Shown here one piece after another: positions 46,276 to 54,685 of a DNA stretch of 64,000 bases. The DNA lies in the NCBI RefSeq assembly GCF_013366925.1, contig NZ_JAALDK010000004.1:1-64000 (forward strand), read 5' to 3'. The stretch's first letter is position 1. Each line of letters opens with the position of its first letter. The position numbers and the translations under genes are program-made. Source of the DNA: Paraburkholderia youngii. GTDB taxonomy: Bacteria; Pseudomonadota; Gammaproteobacteria; Burkholderiales; Burkholderiaceae. Below the pieces are notes generated by a model, which did no database searches, had not been told where the DNA came from, and saw only the letters and a program-made list of their open reading frames with translations.

Positions 46276-47177
46276 GAAGCGTTAACAAAATGAGTTCTTC
46301 AGCTTTCGCCAGCAGATGATGCAGCAGGCGATTTTCATGAAGGCTTCATGGATGAATGCAAGACGTTCGAAGCGGATGCGCAGTCGTCGAAAGTTATGAA
46401 GCCACGAAATGGTGCGCTCGACCACCCAGCGTGTTTTGCCCAGTCCGCTGCCGTGGGGCTCGCCGCGTCGGGCGATTTCAGTCGCGATGCCGGCTGCGTG
46501 TAGCGGACGGCGGTATTTGTCGTGATCGTAGCCCCGGTCGCCTTGAACAATGCGGGGCTTCGAAAGCGGCCGGCCACGCTTGCCAGCAATGGGCGGGATG
46601 GCGTCAACCAGTGGGTGAAGCTGGGTAACATCGTTACGGTTGGCGCCCGTGAGAATTACCGCGAGCGGGATGCCCTGCGCTTCGGTGATGAGGTGGTGCT
46701 TTGAACCGGGTCGCGCGCGGTCCGTGGGATTCGGTCCCGTTTTTGACCTGCGCCCGCGGCGCGGATCGAGGAGGAATCGACGACGACACGGGACCAGTCA
46801 ATCTGGTCAGCCGCGCGCAGCCTGGCGAGCAGGACTTCATGCAGTCGGTCCCAGACGCCAGCAGCCTGCCAGTCCCGCAGACGGCGCCAGCAACTCATGC
46901 CGCTGCCGCAGCCCATCTCGCGTGGCAGCAGGTCCCAGCGCAGGCCTGTCTGCAGGATGAACAGGATGCCAGTGAGCAGCGCACGATCATCGAGCGGCTT
47001 GCGCCCAGGATAACGGTTTCGCCTTGGTTTGGGAGGGGGCAGTAACGGTTCGATGAGTGCCCAAAGTTCGTCGTCGAGTATGGGTTTAGCCATGTCCTTT
47101 TCGTCGTCGAAACAATGAAAAGGTTAACAGGATTCATCGAGAGTAAACAGCCCCTTTGTTCATTTTGTTAAGGTTTC
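46276..47177 (-). mobile_element. IS5-family (IS427-like) element, 902 bp, TTA target duplication
   Basis: Imperfect inverted ends GAAGCGTTAACAAAATGAG and GAAACCTTAACAAAATGAAC are flanked by TTA at 46273-46275 and 47178-47180. It inserted inside the inverted repeat of IS6 copy D and is therefore younger than that copy. Confidence 0.93.
46282..47093 (-). CDS. IS427-like transposase in two overlapping frames
   Basis: OrfA is MAKPILDDELWALIEPLLPP, RKPLDDRALLTGILFILQTG to SRVVVDSSSIRAAGAGQ. OrfB in another frame gives RWVVERTISWLHNFRRLRIR, FERLAFIHEAFMKIACCIIC. Two-frame organisation with programmed frameshifting is usual in this group, so the gene is probably functional. Confidence 0.85.
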
Positions 47178-47193
47178 TTACTGCAACAGAACC

Positions 47194-47652
47194 CTCGGCC
47201 GACGCCTGCGGGCCAGGACACGCAAACTCCGGGCGAGGCTAAGAAGCGACGTGATGGTGATCCGACAGGAATGCTCGTCGGAGTTGTGTTCTGCCGTTTT
47301 CTGCAACAGGCCAACTGCAACTTGCAGAGAACGCTTTAACGCGACAATGTCCACATATGTCGTCGGGAGTTGGACAAACAGGACGACCATCCAGACAATT
47401 GATCCCGCCCCTCCAGTGTCCCAGAAACCGTTTTGCATAAGCGTCTGATCCTTCCGAGGATGGAAGCGGCGGTCGCCGTCCACATGAACGGGCGTTTATC
47501 GGGTTGTACTGATCGACGTAACGTTGGATACTGCCGCTGAAGCCGAGCTTGTCGCCGCCTTTCTTTGCCGCGGTTGTGGTGCCATCGCCGTGGATGATGC
47601 GCGTGTCCAGACGGTCGTCGCCATGCAGCCTGAACACCGAAGCCTCGAAAAC
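47194..47652. other. 459-bp mosaic with two leftward fragments
   Basis: At about 47530-47637 leftward, MFRLHGDDRLDTRIIHGDGT and TAAKKGGDKLGFSG resemble an IS transposase internal fragment. At 47220-47441 leftward, MQNGFWDTGGAGSIVWMVVL and VQLPTTYVDIVALKRSLQ form a small open frame with one hydrophobic segment, of unknown function. Confidence 0.4.
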
Positions 47653-47790
47653 GGTTGTGTCGCGTTAAGGACGATGTATGACGATGGCGTCGCCTCGACT
47701 GCAGCCGAACAATTCTATTCTCTCGTCATGTAAGCAATCCTCTTCACCTTAGGCGCCTGATCTTCGCATCGTCCTTAACGCGACACAACC
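47653..47790. mobile_element. 138-bp MITE-like derivative of the 838-bp IS6-type element
   Basis: Perfect inverted ends begin GGTTGTGTCGCGTTAAGG and continue to 24 bp on both sides. The inside keeps only the last 19 codons of the transposase (YDDGVASTAAEQFYSLVM plus stop). It cannot transpose alone but could be mobilised in trans. Confidence 0.88.
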
Positions 47791-47850
47791 CATCTTATTA
47801 CCCCGATCTTTCATCGACCTATCTATGCACCAACGCCCATTTGATCGCTT

Positions 47851-48110
47851 TCACTTGCCAGTTTCGCCATGACTCTCGCCGGGCAGCTCGGCGCCGTGCG
47901 CACGGATCGCGGCAATCAGCTCGGCCGGCGTGATCTCATAGCGCACCTCGCGCTGAGTCCCGGGTTTGCGCTGGTCGACGTCGATCAGGACCAGGCTTTT
48001 GCCGTCAGGCGCAGCTTCGAGTCGCACCGTGCGCCGCACGCTCGCGGTCAGCGCGTCGCTGTCAGTCAGCAGATGGACGGCGCCGTGCGCGCCATTGTGG
48101 GGGGGGTCAT
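47851..48110 (-). pseudogene. Small plasmid protein, frame broken at a poly-C tract after the start codon
   Basis: ATG 48110 has AGGAG 9 nt upstream and is followed by A and eight C's (48106-48099 on this strand). With eight C's the frame ends after about 15 codons. With nine it continues through HLLTDSDALTASVRRTVRLE, VLIDVDQRKPGTQREVRYEI to a stop at 47851, an 86-residue protein. A GTG at 48039 could give a 62-residue form. It lies downstream of another small gene. Function is not recognised. Confidence 0.6.
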
Positions 48111-48155
48111 CGGACCAGGCTCCTGAAAAGACTCACCGGCGATACCTGCAAAAGC

Positions 48156-48374
48156 TCACCGTCCGAACATCATTTGCCGAAAGTCGGCTTCGTCCATTTC
48201 TCCGCGCTCAACTCGCCGCAAGACGGCCTCACCCACGAGCGCGAGCGTTCGTGCCTGGTCGGCTTTGCTCTCCTTGTATGCCTTGCGGCGCGCCTTGTCG
48301 GAAGCTTTTCGTGCCTCTTTCAGGGCGTTCAGCTTTTGCTTCGTCGCCGCTAGACGGTCTTTCAGCAATGTCAT
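48156..48374 (-). CDS. Small basic coiled-coil plasmid protein
   Basis: This 72-residue protein MTLLKDRLAATKQKLNALKE is Lys/Arg/Ala-rich and helical, with the C-terminal motif GEMDEADFRQMMFGR. AAGGAG stands 6 nt before the ATG. Small proteins of this build are common in mobilisation/transfer regions of plasmids, which is only a suggestion here. Confidence 0.65.
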   Translation of the reverse strand: MTLLKDRLAATKQKLNALKEARKASDKARRKAYKESKADQARTLALVGEAVLRRVERGEMDEADFRQMMFGR

Positions 48375-48546
48375 CAGTTGCTCCTTACACGTCCAATCAT
48401 TCTAATCGCACACCTTAACCGATTTGACACGCGCTATTGACACCGCAGCCCTTGATCTGCCGCAAGGAGTACCTTCATTACGTCCTTCTTGTCACACGCA
48501 CCCTGTATCGTGCAGCAATAGGACATTCCGTGAGGAATAGGTAGCC

Positions 48547-49186
48547 ATGCCGAAAATCGATGCAGGATCCCGTCCGGCGGCACTAGATGTCGCATTAGTT
48601 CCTACGGCCGCTGGCGATGCCCTTAGCGCTCCCGTTGACTCCGCTCCCCCGCAACCATCGTGCAGCACCATACTTCTCCCACTAACGCGGTTGGTGTGTG
48701 GCCGACCGAGCTGGCGCACGACAGGCGCTGCGTTACAGGAAGGCAACTCGGTTGCAGCGTCATTGGAAGCAGCCGAGGCGCGATCTGCGGTGCCGGCATT
48801 GACGCGCCAATTCGGCATGAGTCACAGAAAAGCGCTGGCGACGCGCGGTCCAGTGCTTTGCGCACCGGGGACTGGAAATGTCATCGATTGTTGAAACTTC
48901 CTTGTGCCCCCCGTTCCACTACCCCCGCGTTTGCGAGACAAGATTGCGGCTGTCGAAGGCGCGATGCACGAAGCGAAAGCGCCGCTCAGGAAGTACGCGC
49001 AAGCGGCGATTAGCCGCGTACGGCATCGTGCCACGCAGGAGTCTTCAATAACGCATCTTGACATCGGAAACCTGAAGGTGTTGGCAGATGTCGAGAACCA
49101 ACGCAACCACGGACTGCAGTTGCGACAATTTACTCACCAAGATCACTTCATCGCCGCGGTAAAGTCAGGCGTATCGGATTCGTTTC
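48547..49186 (+). pseudogene. Broken gene fragment, possibly a decayed effector
   Basis: A first frame at 48547-48894 begins MPKIDAGSRPAALDVALVPT (Ser/Ala/Pro-rich). A second frame at 48904-49186 reads PPRLRDKIAAVEGAMHEAKA, RHRATQESSITHLDIGNLKV and NQRNHGLQLRQFTHQDHF with no stop before IS6 copy E. The two are probably parts of one gene separated by frame changes and truncated by the IS. No PIP box was found upstream. Function unknown. Confidence 0.4.
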
Positions 49187-50021
49187 GGTTCTGTTGCAGT
49201 AAGGGTGTCGGGACGAGAAATGTCGATATGGTAAGTATTGCTTATGACACAAGGGAGTAAAACTGCTGGGAAGCAGGCGACGGGTCTTTGCCCGCAGATT
49301 TCATCTGTCCTTTCCTGATCATGTGCATTACCTCGATGCCGCCGAGAATGACCCTCGCACGGTGGAAGTTCTTGAATCCCAGCATCGGCCGGGTCTGGCG
49401 TTTGATAGCCCGATGGTCCTGTTCGACAATGTTGTTCAGATACTTGATCTGACGGACCTTGATCGGCGTCTCGCGATCGGCATTCACCGCATCCAGTGCG
49501 GCCAGATTGGAGCCGCTTTTGTCGATGGTCACGGTCTCTGGCGTACCATTATGGGTGATCGCCTTTTCAAAGAACCGCCGGGCAGCGACCTTGTCCCGCC
49601 TGGCCCTGAGCAGGAAGTCGACCGTGTCGCCCGCCTTGTCCACTGCCCGGCAAAGATATTTCCACTCACCTTTGATCTTGATATAGCTCTCGTCCATTCG
49701 CCAGCTTTTCCCAACCGGACGCTTGTGCTTGCGGAAGCTCCTTTCGAAGAGCGGCAGCAGTTTGATGACCCAGCGGTACACCGTCGAATGATCCACCGCG
49801 ACACCACGCTCGTCCATCATTTCCGCAAGATTGCGCAAACTCAGCGAATAGGCCACGTACCATCGCACGCACAGCAAAATCACTTCAAGCGGGTAGTGAC
49901 GGCGCTTCAGGACCTTGGCCAAGCCCGGCGCGAGTGTGGTTCGCGGTGTCTTCGTCTTCTTCATCGCACAGCTCAAAAATTCGCTACCCAATTTTAACGT
50001 GGGCCTTACTGCAACAGAACC
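49187..50021 (-). mobile_element. IS6-family element, copy E (835 bp)
   Basis: Intact ends; flanks ttcgtttc and tgttgatg do not match. It joins the broken 48.5-kb gene to an IS3 fragment. Confidence 0.95.
49242..49964 (-). CDS. IS6-family transposase (copy E)
   Basis: Intact 240 residues. It carries MDERGVA, MLGFKN, KRQTRPML (Arg to Gln) and KYLCRAVDK (Tyr to Cys). Confidence 0.95.
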   Translation of the reverse strand: MKKTKTPRTTLAPGLAKVLKRRHYPLEVILLCVRWYVAYSLSLRNLAEMMDERGVAVDHSTVYRWVIKLLPLFERSFRKHKRPVGKSWRMDESYIKIKGEWKYLCRAVDKAGDTVDFLLRARRDKVAARRFFEKAITHNGTPETVTIDKSGSNLAALDAVNADRETPIKVRQIKYLNNIVEQDHRAIKRQTRPMLGFKNFHRARVILGGIEVMHMIRKGQMKSAGKDPSPASQQFYSLVS

Positions 50022-50215
50022 TGTTGATGTGCTCGTGGCCGGTGGATCTATCCCACCAAAGACGCCGCACGCGCGGAGGTGTTCAACTACATCGAGATGT
50101 TCTACAACCCAAAACGCCGCTACGGTTCCAATAGCAATCTGTCACCGGTAGAGTTCGAGCGGCGCTACGCGCAACGAGGGTCCTGGGTGTCTACAAAACC
50201 CTGGGCGTATCAGTC
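50022..50215 (+). pseudogene. IS3-family OrfB C-terminal fragment and right end
   Basis: AEVFNYIEMFYNPKRRYGSN and LSPVEFERRYAQRGSW are the OrfB C-terminus. The IS3-type right terminus (TGTCTACAAAACCCTGGGCG) follows at about 50188-50207. Confidence 0.8.
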
Positions 50216-50219
50216 TTAC

Positions 50220-50244
50220 TTCGGATTGCCGTCAATGAATTCGC
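50220..50244 (+). promoter_or_regulatory. Imperfect PIP/hrpII box upstream of the effector candidate
   Basis: TTCGG (50220-50224), 15 nt, TTCGC (50240-50244), the same variant as the hrpB operon box. A TAGTTA 31 nt downstream is a weak -10 (last base A instead of T). It overlaps the junction with IS3 debris. Confidence 0.65.
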
Positions 50245-50389
50245 AGATTCTTGAAATATGGTAAATGTCGTGTGTTAGTTAATAACTTGCTTGCCTTCTA
50301 GACAAGCATCATCTTTTTACAATTGCAAATTGTATCAAATTAATTTTCATGTGGCTTCCTTAATTAACTTGAATATTGAGGTGCCGGAA

Positions 50390-51934
50390 ATGCGTATAGT
50401 TGGGAGTAATGTGAGATCGATTGCATCAGCCCTAGCAAATGAATCTAATAAGAGCACGCACACTTCGTCTCAAATGACAGGTGAAGCGAATAGTTCGAAT
50501 GGAATTCTCTCAGCACTCACACCCTTTTCAAGGAATGCAAATCGCAAATCTTCTAACAGTAACAACCCGAGAGGAATGGCACTTCTTGCGAAGACCGCCA
50601 AATATCTTGCAGGGGCTGCCGGTGCTGCTTATGCCTACGACAACATCGCCAACAGATTCTTTCTTTCAACAACATCACTACATGATGGTAAGCAAGGCTT
50701 CACCAGTGACGCTCGCCTGCAGGAGGCTGAGGAAAAAGCTGAGGCTAATTATAACGAATACCATGCTCATGGCTGCCCTGAAAACGTTGTGGTGGCGCGC
50801 GCTTTATCATGGCCAAAGCTTGTTGGAGAAAATCTTTTCGTCACGATGGTAGATTTCCGCGCTGCTACCAAAGTTCACATGAAACAATTAATCAATACAA
50901 AAGAGGCACGCGATTCCATTTCGCTAAATATATCATGCATTCTTGGTGATCGCATAAAGCCTGAGCTGCTCGCCAAGCATGGAGTTGTTCAGGCTCCAGT
51001 TAATTTCGATATGACCATGGAGGATGATTTTTACGCTAAAAACAAATATTCGCTTTCGGGTGTTCCAAACCAAGAAACCGGCTCCTACGGTTATGCATCA
51101 CGATCAATTTCTAACCCTTTTATTGAGAAGGGCGAAAAGCATCACGCCCAAGCAATCGTCAGTGACCGAGCGTTGACGCCAGAAGCCTGTATGGTTGCAT
51201 TGCAACCGCTTCTGGAGAATGGCGAATCACTTAGCCCGGCAGCCCAGTTCCGGGCCGGGCAGGCACTGCTGATTCTTAGGCCATTATACTGCAGCCCGAA
51301 AACCTGGGGGGATGCTCACAAGGTGCTAATGCCATTTCTCGAGGGAAAAGGCTTGGCATCTTCACGTGAAAATCAGCGTCTTGGTGAAACTAGGCCGTTT
51401 AACCAAAGTGACATGGATAAAGGAATTGCCCGGCGTAATACGAGCGTCGCTGGGCCACTTCTCCATGAGCTCAATATGGTGATACAGGAGTCAATTTGTA
51501 AAAAAGATGAAGAGTCGATGAGAGATCTTAGGTCAAAAAAAATGCGAGAGATGAAGTATATTCCAGTTAGTCATTTCAAAATGAATGATGACTGCTCCGG
51601 TTTCGAGGATTCTTCCGGCTTGGCTGATTCGTTTACTGGATATAATGTTTCGGCATACATCAATCATGCGCGTTTACTAAGTGGCGAGGATAGGCTTTCT
51701 AAGCAGGACGTTGTCGCCATAGTCGGATGCCTGAACGCTGTTTACGACAACGCCAGTAGCGAGCGTCACACACTTAGAGAAACTGCGCACGGGTGTTTCG
51801 TCGGAGCTGGCTACACAGTGGAGGACGCTGAAGCTTTTTACAAAAATGTATGCAAGGATGCCGCATTGGAGTTTTATGGCGGAGAAGCACTTAGAGCGGC
51901 TAACAAAACTCGGGCAGATGGCGGAGACAGATGA
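50390..51934 (+). CDS. Candidate type III effector, low-GC, unknown family
   Basis: This 514-residue protein starts from ATG 50390 with GAGG about 8 nt upstream. The first 60 residues are Ser/Asn/Thr-rich with few acidic residues (MRIVGSNVRSIASALANESN, SSQMTGEANSSN), the classical non-cleaved type III signal composition. Residues about 65-90 (LLAKTAKYLAGAAGAAYAYD) are hydrophobic. The rest is mixed alpha/beta without recognised catalytic motifs. The C-terminal region (HARLLSGEDRLSKQDVVAIV, GCFVGAGYTVEDAEAFYKNV) looks helical. Codon usage and GC are clearly lower than in neighbouring genes, pointing to transfer. The PIP-like box upstream supports Hrp control. Confidence 0.65.
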   Translation: MRIVGSNVRSIASALANESNKSTHTSSQMTGEANSSNGILSALTPFSRNANRKSSNSNNPRGMALLAKTAKYLAGAAGAAYAYDNIANRFFLSTTSLHDGKQGFTSDARLQEAEEKAEANYNEYHAHGCPENVVVARALSWPKLVGENLFVTMVDFRAATKVHMKQLINTKEARDSISLNISCILGDRIKPELLAKHGVVQAPVNFDMTMEDDFYAKNKYSLSGVPNQETGSYGYASRSISNPFIEKGEKHHAQAIVSDRALTPEACMVALQPLLENGESLSPAAQFRAGQALLILRPLYCSPKTWGDAHKVLMPFLEGKGLASSRENQRLGETRPFNQSDMDKGIARRNTSVAGPLLHELNMVIQESICKKDEESMRDLRSKKMREMKYIPVSHFKMNDDCSGFEDSSGLADSFTGYNVSAYINHARLLSGEDRLSKQDVVAIVGCLNAVYDNASSERHTLRETAHGCFVGAGYTVEDAEAFYKNVCKDAALEFYGGEALRAANKTRADGGDR

Positions 51935-52042
51935 CCGAGCAGGCGAGTGAGAGGGACGGCGGGGATTCGTGTAAAAAAACAGCCAAAAGTGAGATAACTC
52001 GCTGTCAGCACAGAATTTTTCACGAATTCCCGTCTGCCCTTG

Positions 52043-52877
52043 GGTTCTGTTGCAGTAAGGCCCACGTTAAAATTGGGTAGCGAATTTTTGAGCTGTGCGA
52101 TGAAGAAGACGAAGACACCGCGAACCACACTCGCGCCGGGCTTGGCCAAGGTCCTGAAGCGCCGTCACTACCCGCTTGAAGTGATTTTGCTGTGCGTGCG
52201 ATGGTACGTGGCCTATTCGCTGAGTTTGCGCAATCTTGCGGAAATGATGGGCGAGCGTGGTGTCGCGGTGGATCATTCGACGGTGTACCGCTGGGTCATC
52301 AAACTGCTGCCGCTCTTCGAAAGGAGCTTCCGCAAGCACAAGCGTCCGGTTGGGAAAAGCTGGCGAATGGACGAGAGCTATATCAAGATCAAAGGTGAGT
52401 GGAAATATCTTTACCGGGCAGTGGACAAGGCGGGCGACACGGTCGACTTCCTGCTCAGGGCCAGGCGGGACAAGGTCGCTGCCCGGCGGTTCTTTGAAAA
52501 GGCGATCACCCATAATGGTACGCCAGAGACCGTGACCATCGACAAAAGCGGCTCCAATCTGGCCGCACTGGATGCGGTGAATGCCGATCGCGAGACGCCG
52601 ATCAAGGTCCGTCAGATCAAGTATCTGAACAACATTGTCGAACAGGACCATCGGGCTATCAAACGCCGGACCCGGCCGATGCTGGGAGTCAAGAACTTCC
52701 ACCGTGCGAGGGTCATTCTCGGCGGCATCGAGGTAATGCACATGATCAGGAAAGGACAGATGAAATCTGCGGGCAAAGACCCGTCGCCTGCTTCCCAGCA
52801 GTTTTACTCCCTTGTGTCATAAGCAATACTTATCATATCGTCATTTCTCGTCCCGACACCCTTACTGCAACAGAACC
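52043..52877 (+). mobile_element. IS6-family element, copy F (835 bp)
   Basis: Intact ends; flanks tgcccttg and gtacacga do not match. With copy E in opposite orientation it brackets the effector candidate, so the 3.7-kb E-F unit resembles a compound transposon with inverted IS6 ends. Confidence 0.95.
52100..52822 (+). CDS. IS6-family transposase (copy F)
   Basis: Intact 240 residues. It carries MKKTKTPRTT, MGERGVA and MLGVKN. Confidence 0.95.
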   Translation: MKKTKTPRTTLAPGLAKVLKRRHYPLEVILLCVRWYVAYSLSLRNLAEMMGERGVAVDHSTVYRWVIKLLPLFERSFRKHKRPVGKSWRMDESYIKIKGEWKYLYRAVDKAGDTVDFLLRARRDKVAARRFFEKAITHNGTPETVTIDKSGSNLAALDAVNADRETPIKVRQIKYLNNIVEQDHRAIKRRTRPMLGVKNFHRARVILGGIEVMHMIRKGQMKSAGKDPSPASQQFYSLVS

Positions 52878-53321
52878 GTACACGACGTGGAAGCGCTCGT
52901 GGTTTGCCATATCCATAGTCTACAGGGGTCAGTGGATCCGAGGGTTGGTCACGCAGCACAATGACGCGCGCCGCGGCATCATGCCCGATGGGCATCGAAC
53001 TGACAATTCGTGCGGGGGGAACAACTCCACCCGTCCCTGCGGCGCAGGTAGTTTCCGATCACGGCTCGATGTTTCGCATTGCGTCGCGCGCTCGCATCTG
53101 CGAATCGGGATGTGTGCCACCGGCGCCTGTTGGGACTGAACCGTGGGTGGCCGTGGTGCTGGCTCTATCAAGGCGTCGATCGTCAGTTTGTTGACCGCTG
53201 GGAAAGCGCCTGCGTCCGACGAAGTGAAAGTTGATCCATTCCAGAAGTAAGACTTGTACCGGTCCGCGAAAGGGCTCTGAGCCCAACCACATTCTCAGTC
53301 GTCAGCGCGGCAACCACATTC
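52878..53321. other. 444-bp stretch without a clear gene
   Basis: No convincing reading frame was found. A short frame around 53170-53240 (VDRWESACVRRSEVDPFQK) may be a remnant. Near the right edge the 15-bp CAACCACATTCTCAG is repeated directly at 53284-53298 and 53311-53325, resembling terminal repeats of an IS. Confidence 0.35.
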
Positions 53322-53525
53322 TCAGAACAGCTGCGCTAGAAGCGGCGCCAGATTCTTCCACTTCACCGTGCTCCGGAAGGCAAGGCCATCTTCGTCAAGT
53401 GATTCGATGATCACGCGCTGACCGCGCGCTTCGGCCACCACCCGCACCACTCGCTCCCCATAGCGCATCAGCACGCCGATGTCCGGGCAGACATCCTTCC
53501 GTCGACCGCGTCCTGTGCGACTCAT
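53322..53525 (-). CDS. Small protein co-transcribed with kfrA
   Basis: This 67-residue basic protein MSRTGRGRRKDVCPDIGVLM, RYGERVVRVVAEARGQRVII has a beta-rich composition. Its ATG overlaps the kfrA stop by 4 bases, so the two are coupled. Family not recognised. A short nucleic-acid-binding role would fit the charge but is not shown. Confidence 0.65.
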   Translation of the reverse strand: MSRTGRGRRKDVCPDIGVLMRYGERVVRVVAEARGQRVIIESLDEDGLAFRSTVKWKNLAPLLAQLF

Positions 53526-54529
53526 GTCTTCGCGCCGGACTTGCGTACAGCTTTCACAGGCCCGGCAGACTGCCGGCCCGCGCGGCGCGGAGCGCGGCGT
53601 GCGGCACTGCCCGGACCGGACGCTTTCTGCCGCAGGAATTCCAGCTCCTGCGCCTGGGCCTCGTGGCTCGCCCGCATCGCTTCAAATCGCCCCTCCAGCA
53701 TACCCGTCGAATGGCGCAAATCTCCCAGTTGCGCCTGCAATGAATGGATCTCGGCCTGCGCGCGCTCGCCGTCGCGAGACGCGCGTTGCTGTACACCTTC
53801 AAGTTCGCGCTGCAGACGCGTAGCCGCGGCCCGTTCGCGCTCGATCTCGAGCAGCGCGCGCTTCTCCGCGGCCTGCAAACGGGTCTCGGCCAGTTCGGTG
53901 CTGGTCCGCTGTTTGTCGAGTTCAGCGGCGAAGTCGGTGCGGGCCTGCGCCAGAGCGGCGTCCCGCTCGCGTAGCGCCTGCTGCGCGCGCTCCAGCTCGC
54001 CTTCAAGCGCGTGACGGGTCGCCGCGGCCGCCGCCTGCGCCTGCTCGAGTTCCTGGATGCGTACTTGGGCGGCAAGCAGCGTGGTTGTCCGCTGCTCCAG
54101 TGCCGTTTCGGTGCGCGCCAGATCCGCCTGCACGGCCGTGACAGACGCCTCGGCGGCGAGCCGCGCGGCTTCGACTTCGGTCCGCAGCGCCCGGAGGGCG
54201 TCATCGGCCGCGCCGGCAGCACGTTTCCAGAGTGTGGCCACCAGGTCGCCCGCCGCGTCACGCAGTTCTGCGGGCAGGTCGGCGTGTTCGATGCGCACGC
54301 GGCTTTTCTCCCGAAGGTCGGCCCAGAACGCGTTGAGCACCGCGACGGGCGTACTCATGCTGCCGCGGCGCACGAGCTGATAGAGACGGTTCGCCGTCGG
54401 CGTGACGCCGAAGCGGAAAAACAGCAGCGCGCAGGCCTCCCGATAGAGATCGCGCGTATGCGGAAATTCGGCTTTCAGGCGCTCGATCTCGGCCTGGAGG
54501 CGGCTTTCATCAGGAACGGTGTCAGACAT
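53522..54529 (-). CDS. kfrA: KfrA-like plasmid DNA-binding protein
   Basis: This 335-residue protein has an N-terminal KfrA-type DNA-binding domain at about residues 1-110 (HTRDLYREACALLFFRFGVT, PTANRLYQLVRRGSMSTPVA). A long Ala/Glu/Arg coiled coil (about 115-305) and a basic tail follow. KfrA of IncP plasmids is an autorepressor with a nucleoid-like role in stability. ATG 54529 is preferred, with GCGGA 6 nt upstream; ATG 54535 is also in frame. A strong palindrome lies in the divergent promoter region. Confidence 0.88.
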   Translation of the reverse strand: MSDTVPDESRLQAEIERLKAEFPHTRDLYREACALLFFRFGVTPTANRLYQLVRRGSMSTPVAVLNAFWADLREKSRVRIEHADLPAELRDAAGDLVATLWKRAAGAADDALRALRTEVEAARLAAEASVTAVQADLARTETALEQRTTTLLAAQVRIQELEQAQAAAAATRHALEGELERAQQALRERDAALAQARTDFAAELDKQRTSTELAETRLQAAEKRALLEIERERAAATRLQRELEGVQQRASRDGERAQAEIHSLQAQLGDLRHSTGMLEGRFEAMRASHEAQAQELEFLRQKASGPGSAARRAPRRAGRQSAGPVKAVRKSGAKT

Positions 54530-54601
54530 GAGCATTCCGCGGGATTTTTGAGAAGTAATATTACTGCGTAATTTGACTTTTCTCTACTATTTCTACATTA
54601 A

Positions 54602-54631
54602 ATTTCAACATTAACCGTATAATGTTGAAAT
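54602..54631. promoter_or_regulatory. Operator-like palindrome between kfrA and integrase
   Basis: ATTTCAACATTA (54602-54613), ACCGTA, TAATGTTGAAAT (54620-54631): perfect 12-bp arms in an AT-rich intergenic region of 156 bp. It is a probable binding site for KfrA controlling itself and perhaps the divergent recombinase. Confidence 0.82.
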
Positions 54632-54685
54632 CGACTGCGAGAGGTGCGACACTGAACGCGTGACACCCCAAGACCACCGGATCCC

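Larger units (their letters stand above)
45454..47193 (-). mobile_element. IS6-family element, copy D, interrupted by an IS5 element
   Basis: The total is 1740 bp. Subtracting the nested IS5 (902 bp) and one TTA (3 bp) gives exactly 835 bp. The IS5 sits in the terminal inverted repeat (CCTTA / CTGCAACAGAACC), which should disable that end. Confidence 0.95.

Noticed and set aside
49187..52877. Copies E and F plus the effector candidate as an active compound transposon
   Set aside because: The outer flanks (ttcgtttc and gtacacga) do not match, so there is no evidence that the unit moved as a whole. Only the arrangement is noted.
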